DNA of 64,000 nucleotides from contig JAZRRG010000048.1 in assembly GCA_045650565.1 (NCBI GenBank), positions 1 through 64,000 on the forward strand. Reading direction: 5' to 3'. This document shows positions 61,158 through 64,000 of this stretch, in pieces. The notes under the pieces are model-generated. The model was not told the origin of the DNA. It saw only the letters and a program-made list of their open reading frames with translations, and ran no database searches. The stretch is from SIG565 sp045650565. GTDB lineage: Bacteria > Bacillota > Clostridia > Oscillospirales > Acutalibacteraceae. Made by a program: the position numbers and the translations under genes. The stretch's first letter is position 1; the number at the start of each line of letters is the position of its first letter.

Positions 61158-61187
61158 GAAAAATGTAAAAATTCAGGGGGGAAAATT

Positions 61188-62315
61188 ATGTCAGAAATCA
61201 ATTTTAAACACACACCCTTCGGTGACCTTGCAATTATAAGCATGCGTGGTTGCGAAGACATTTCCGCAAAGGTGGATTATTATCTTAAACAGTGGCGTGG
61301 CGCCGAGGAGGACCAGTCCTTTGTTATTCCCGCAACCTGTCCCCGTTTTGGCACAGGCGAAGCAAAGGGCGTACTTAACCACACTGCACGTGGACTTGAT
61401 GCTTATATTATTTGTGACTGCTTCAACCACGGTGTTACCTATAAAATGTACGGACAAACTGTACCGATGAGTCCTGATGACCACTATCAAGATTTAAAGC
61501 GTGTAATTGCGGCTTTTGGCGGCAAGGCACGTAGAATCACAGTTATTATGCCGATGCTTTATGAGGGCAGACAGCATAGGCGTACAAAGCGTGAGTCTAT
61601 GGACTGCGCAATGGCTTTACAAGAGCTTATCGCTATGGGCGTTAAGAACATCATCACCTTTGATGCACACGACCCTCGTGTGCAAAACGCCATTCCTAAT
61701 GATGGCTTTGATAACGTAACTGCCGCATATCAGATGATTAAATCGTTGCTACGTGCAGTTCCCGATATTAAGCTTGACCGTGAGCACACCATGATTGTTT
61801 CCCCCGACGAAGGCGGTATGGGTAGATGTATCTACTACTCATCTATTTTAGGTCTTGAGCTTGGTATGTTCTACAAACGCCGTAATTACTCTGTAATTGT
61901 TAACGGTAAAAACCCCATCGAAGCACACGAATTCCTCGGTGCTGATGTTAAGGGTAAAGATTTAATACTTGTTGATGATATGATTTCCTCGGGCGAATCA
62001 ATGCTCGATATCGCAGCCCGACTTAAAGAGCGTGGCGCAAACCGTATATTCATATTCTCTACCTTTGGCTTGTTCGTTGAGGGCTATGAGAAATTTGATG
62101 AATACTATGAGAACGGCTACATAGATAAGATTTTCACCACAAACCTTATCTACAACGAGCCCGAATTACTTACGAAGCCGTGGTACTCAAATGTTAATAT
62201 GTCAAAGTACATAGCATTGCTCGTTGATACACTCAACTACGATAACTCGATTAGCAAGCTGCTCGACCCTGCCGACCGCATCAAAAAGGTTGTGGACGAG
62301 TATAAAAACAAATAA
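61188..62315 (+). CDS. prs: Ribose-phosphate pyrophosphokinase
   Basis: The 375-residue PRPP synthase feeds histidine, purine, pyrimidine and NAD pathways (hisG and pncB here use its product). It has FDAHDPRVQNAI, SPDEGGMGRC, and the PRPP loop LILVDDMISSGESM. It is longer than E. coli Prs (315) with an N-terminal extension (ISMRGCEDISAKVDYYL...) and an insertion, as in a group common in Clostridia. ATG 61188 has a strong GGGGGG site; the frame upstream overlaps the promoter. Ends in a strong terminator. Confidence 0.94.
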   Translation: MSEINFKHTPFGDLAIISMRGCEDISAKVDYYLKQWRGAEEDQSFVIPATCPRFGTGEAKGVLNHTARGLDAYIICDCFNHGVTYKMYGQTVPMSPDDHYQDLKRVIAAFGGKARRITVIMPMLYEGRQHRRTKRESMDCAMALQELIAMGVKNIITFDAHDPRVQNAIPNDGFDNVTAAYQMIKSLLRAVPDIKLDREHTMIVSPDEGGMGRCIYYSSILGLELGMFYKRRNYSVIVNGKNPIEAHEFLGADVKGKDLILVDDMISSGESMLDIAARLKERGANRIFIFSTFGLFVEGYEKFDEYYENGYIDKIFTTNLIYNEPELLTKPWYSNVNMSKYIALLVDTLNYDNSISKLLDPADRIKKVVDEYKNK

Positions 62316-62329
62316 ATAAACCAAACATA

Positions 62330-62367
62330 ATATGCGCCCCAAAATTTGATACTTTTGGGGCGCATAT
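62330..62367. terminator. Terminator between prs and the phage-like genes
   Basis: ATATGCGCCCCAAAA (62330-62344) pairs with TTTTGGGGCGCATAT (62353-62367) in 15 perfect pairs. It serves both strands. It also marks the border between core and phage-like DNA. Confidence 0.9.
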
Positions 62368-62368
62368 A

Positions 62369-63040
62369 TTATTTGCTTAAAATATTTAATATTTTGTTGA
62401 GTATTTTAATTATTATATTCATTTTTGTATCGCTGCTTAAATTTTCCTCTTGTGATTTTTTTAATGTTAAGCCAACTTTTTTAACTATCGCCTCGGTAAA
62501 AGCTGTCGATATTTTTTCAGCGAAATCTTCAGTTAAAATAATAGGCGTATCTACGGCGCTGTCCATAAAACCGCACTCCATCAATATAGCCGGCATTGTT
62601 GTCATACGGCACTCACCAAAATCGGCTTTTGAAAGCGGTGTTGCACGATTCCCTTTTAGTCCCGTATGAGCAATCGCCGCATCGTAAAATGCTTTTTGCC
62701 AGTCGGTTGTTGTTTTGTCTACCGACAAATAAGTATAAGCCATTATACCTCCTCCGCTACCGCCTTTTATTCCTGCATTGTGATGAACCGATAAATATAA
62801 ATCTGCGCCAAAAGAATTGGCGTTTTTTGCTCTAGTAGCAACAGCTTTATCAACCTTGCCTGTGGTATCATCCATACGTTTTATTTCTATACCATCATAT
62901 TCACCTAATTTTTTCTCTATTTTACAGCAAATACGATTGTTTAAAACCCATTCACGTGTTTCGTTTTTGTCAATACTTTTCAAACATCTTTTACCTGCCG
63001 TATTTATACCGTGACCTGCATTTAATGCCAACTTAAACAT
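62369..63040 (-). CDS. N-acetylmuramoyl-L-alanine amidase (phage endolysin)
   Basis: The 223-residue Amidase_3 protein cuts the bond between MurNAc and the peptide. Zinc ligands: His in LNAGHG (residue ~10), Glu in KNETREW, His in SVHHNAG, and the catalytic Glu in LMECGFMD. The last ~45 residues after TEAIVKKVG are a basic, hydrophobic tail rather than a clear wall-binding domain. No signal peptide, as expected for release through the holin. Its start overlaps the holin stop by 8 bases. Confidence 0.92.
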   Translation of the reverse strand: MFKLALNAGHGINTAGKRCLKSIDKNETREWVLNNRICCKIEKKLGEYDGIEIKRMDDTTGKVDKAVATRAKNANSFGADLYLSVHHNAGIKGGSGGGIMAYTYLSVDKTTTDWQKAFYDAAIAHTGLKGNRATPLSKADFGECRMTTMPAILMECGFMDSAVDTPIILTEDFAEKISTAFTEAIVKKVGLTLKKSQEENLSSDTKMNIIIKILNKILNILSK

Positions 63041-63281
63041 CGCTTTTTTCCTTTCTTAATTCCTGTAAATATTTTTGCGCCTTTAACGCTTTTTTGCTAA
63101 AGCTGTTATTATACCACCAACCAGTAATGATAACCCCTATTTCTATTGCCAATTCCACAAATTCAGCAATTTCGTTTTGGCTGATATTTAAAGGGTCAAA
63201 TCCTAATTTTTTTAAAACAAGATTAATAATCACTAATAAAATTAATATTGTGCGTAATATAGTCGCTTTTGATATTTCCAC
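63033..63281 (-). CDS. Phage holin, phi-LC3-like
   Basis: The 82-residue protein has two hydrophobic stretches (residues ~8-24 and ~42-56, VELAIEIGVIITGWWYNNSF), a polar turn with a short KKLGFDPLNIS, and a charged C-terminus (KYLQELRKEKSDV), as in phi-LC3 type holins. It makes the hole for the amidase. The stop of the XhlA-like gene is one base before its start. Confidence 0.88.
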   Translation of the reverse strand: MEISKATILRTILILLVIINLVLKKLGFDPLNISQNEIAEFVELAIEIGVIITGWWYNNSFSKKALKAQKYLQELRKEKSDV

Positions 63282-63494
63282 CTAAACATCCTCCTTTTCC
63301 AATCTATCATCTATGCTTCTTATATGCTCCTCTAATACGGGTATACGCACAGCAAAATTATTGTGAGCGTCTACCTTCTTTTCAAGTTGTTCCAAGCGAT
63401 AATTAGTAAGCTTACCCGATGTTACAATTCCGCCAAAGGTACCAAGCACAGTACCTAAAAAAGATATTATGGCAATAATTACTGTGTCGCTCAT
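63282..63494 (-). CDS. XhlA-like phage lysis-associated protein
   Basis: The 70-residue protein has an N-terminal membrane helix (MSDTVIIAIISFLGTVLGTFGGI) and a following coiled coil (SGKLTNYRLEQLEKKVDAHNN), as in small proteins found with holins (XhlA or haemolysin-XhlA type). Here the helix is at the N-terminus, while XhlA has it at the C-terminus, so the name is by place and size only. Confidence 0.75.
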   Translation of the reverse strand: MSDTVIIAIISFLGTVLGTFGGIVTSGKLTNYRLEQLEKKVDAHNNFAVRIPVLEEHIRSIDDRLEKEDV

Positions 63495-63497
63495 GGC

Positions 63498-64000
63498 TTA
63501 CTCAACTCGCTTCCAGCAGTAAACAGCAAGATAAGGCGGCATATTGTTATGCGATTCATTTCCGCCAACGTTTTGCATAAATTCACTTCCGCTACCTGCA
63601 TATTTATAGTCGACCATCATAAGTTTGCTCTGATACATAATCGCATCCAATTTATCTGATGTATATCCTGCCGATGTCCATCCCGAAAGCAATTTATGTT
63701 TGTGTTTGGGCATTTCATTTACAGTCAGGGTAACCTCGGCCTCGCCGCCCGTAGTACCTGCAGCATAGGTTGTACCCGCACACAAAAGGAACTTATCATT
63801 TATACTCTCCCACTTACCGCCAAATAGTGTTTCGGGGGAAACCTGATTTGTACTCATATAAACCGAGCCGACAGGATAGGTTAAATCAAGCAAGCTTGTC
63901 CCGTTTATCTGTAAAGTGCCGTTATCGGAAATCGGTACGCAGTTTATACCTATCATATTATTTCTGATAGACAATTCAGGTCTTGATGTTCTTAAAAATG
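63498..64000 (-). CDS. Phage tail collar/baseplate-type protein, 5' end outside window
   Basis: The frame is open to the window end, so the shorter TTG start at 63974 need not be the true one. The visible ~165 residues have LTYPVGSVYMSTN, PETLFGGKWESI, FLLCAGTTYAAGTTGG and the ending HNNMPPYLAVYCWKRVE, which is the shared tail collar/short-fibre pattern of phages of Firmicutes. It would sit at the tail tip and meet the host surface. The receptor is unknown. Confidence 0.88.
   Translation of the reverse strand, partial: FLRTSRPELSIRNNMIGINCVPISDNGTLQINGTSLLDLTYPVGSVYMSTNQVSPETLFGGKWESINDKFLLCAGTTYAAGTTGGEAEVTLTVNEMPKHKHKLLSGWTSAGYTSDKLDAIMYQSKLMMVDYKYAGSGSEFMQNVGGNESHNNMPPYLAVYCWKRVE

Larger units (their letters stand above)
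62369..64000 (-). mobile_element. Lysis/tail end of a prophage or phage-derived particle
   Basis: Four minus-strand genes in order: tail collar-type protein (cut by the window end), XhlA-like coil protein, phage holin, and amidase endolysin. This is the normal 3' end of a siphovirus late operon. Neither integrase, terminase nor capsid is in the window, and no att repeat could be checked, so a defective prophage or tail-like particle is equally possible. The last gene lies within 60 bases of prs. Confidence 0.75.

Overview
The window is AT-rich chromosomal DNA from a spore-forming Firmicute of class Clostridia. The evidence is a Clostridia-type gene set: spoVAC, a spoVAD fragment, yabP/yabQ, hemZ, thyX instead of thyA, formate-tetrahydrofolate ligase, a THF riboswitch in front of an ECF folate transporter, and a class B sortase. 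Promoters are sigma-A like, nearly always with a 17-bp spacer, and Shine-Dalgarno sites are strong. The family looks like the Oscillospirales or a relative, but I cannot fix it from sequence alone. I saw no tRNA, rRNA or CRISPR.

Left end (1-2600): the end of an integrated element. It holds the C-terminal part of a large serine recombinase, a one-chain HTH-HipA-like kinase with a palindrome over its promoter, and a short promoter-driven RNA that folds into two hairpins with a possible pseudoknot. At about 2595 the sequence changes into the last 132 codons of spoVAD, so the element appears to sit inside that sporulation gene. This is the most unusual part of the window.

2.6-11.5 kb: spoVAC, a VanZ-like protein, a DegV lipid-binding protein followed by a possible small RNA, membrane and Cys-rich proteins of unknown role, an Ogg-type glycosylase, a beta-lactamase-fold lipoprotein with Cys at the catalytic Ser position, and fhs.

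11.6-20.2 kb: a complete, tightly overlapping histidine operon (yerC-hisZ-G-D-C-B-H-A-F-IE and a PHP-type histidinol phosphatase) behind one promoter that carries tandem GTGATAAA repeats.

20.2-34.3 kb: NSS transporter, acyl-ACP thioesterase, sortase B, AlaX-type editing protein, THF riboswitch-folT-folC, a Cys-rich conserved protein, phosphohexomutase with a small upstream membrane ORF, rpe, an alkyltransferase-like protein, engB, lon and a LOG-family hydrolase.

34.3-53.2 kb: ABC exporter, lipoprotein, pncB, groESL with a CIRCE-like operator, lipid kinase, RNA methyltransferase, the yabR-divIC-yabQ-yabP-rqcP-hup-mazG block typical of Firmicutes, MTA/SAH nucleosidase, hemZ, YqgX-like hydrolase, dtd, relA and recJ.

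53.3-62.3 kb: LTA-synthase-like enzyme, a PBP2-type transpeptidase, U32 peptidase, mltG, a DJ-1 protein, tmk, thyX and prs. fhs, folT, folC, thyX and tmk together serve folate and thymidylate metabolism.

Right end (62.4-64.0 kb): the lysis and tail end of a prophage or phage-derived particle (tail collar, XhlA-like, holin, amidase), convergent with prs. Both ends of the window are therefore mobile DNA around a conserved core.
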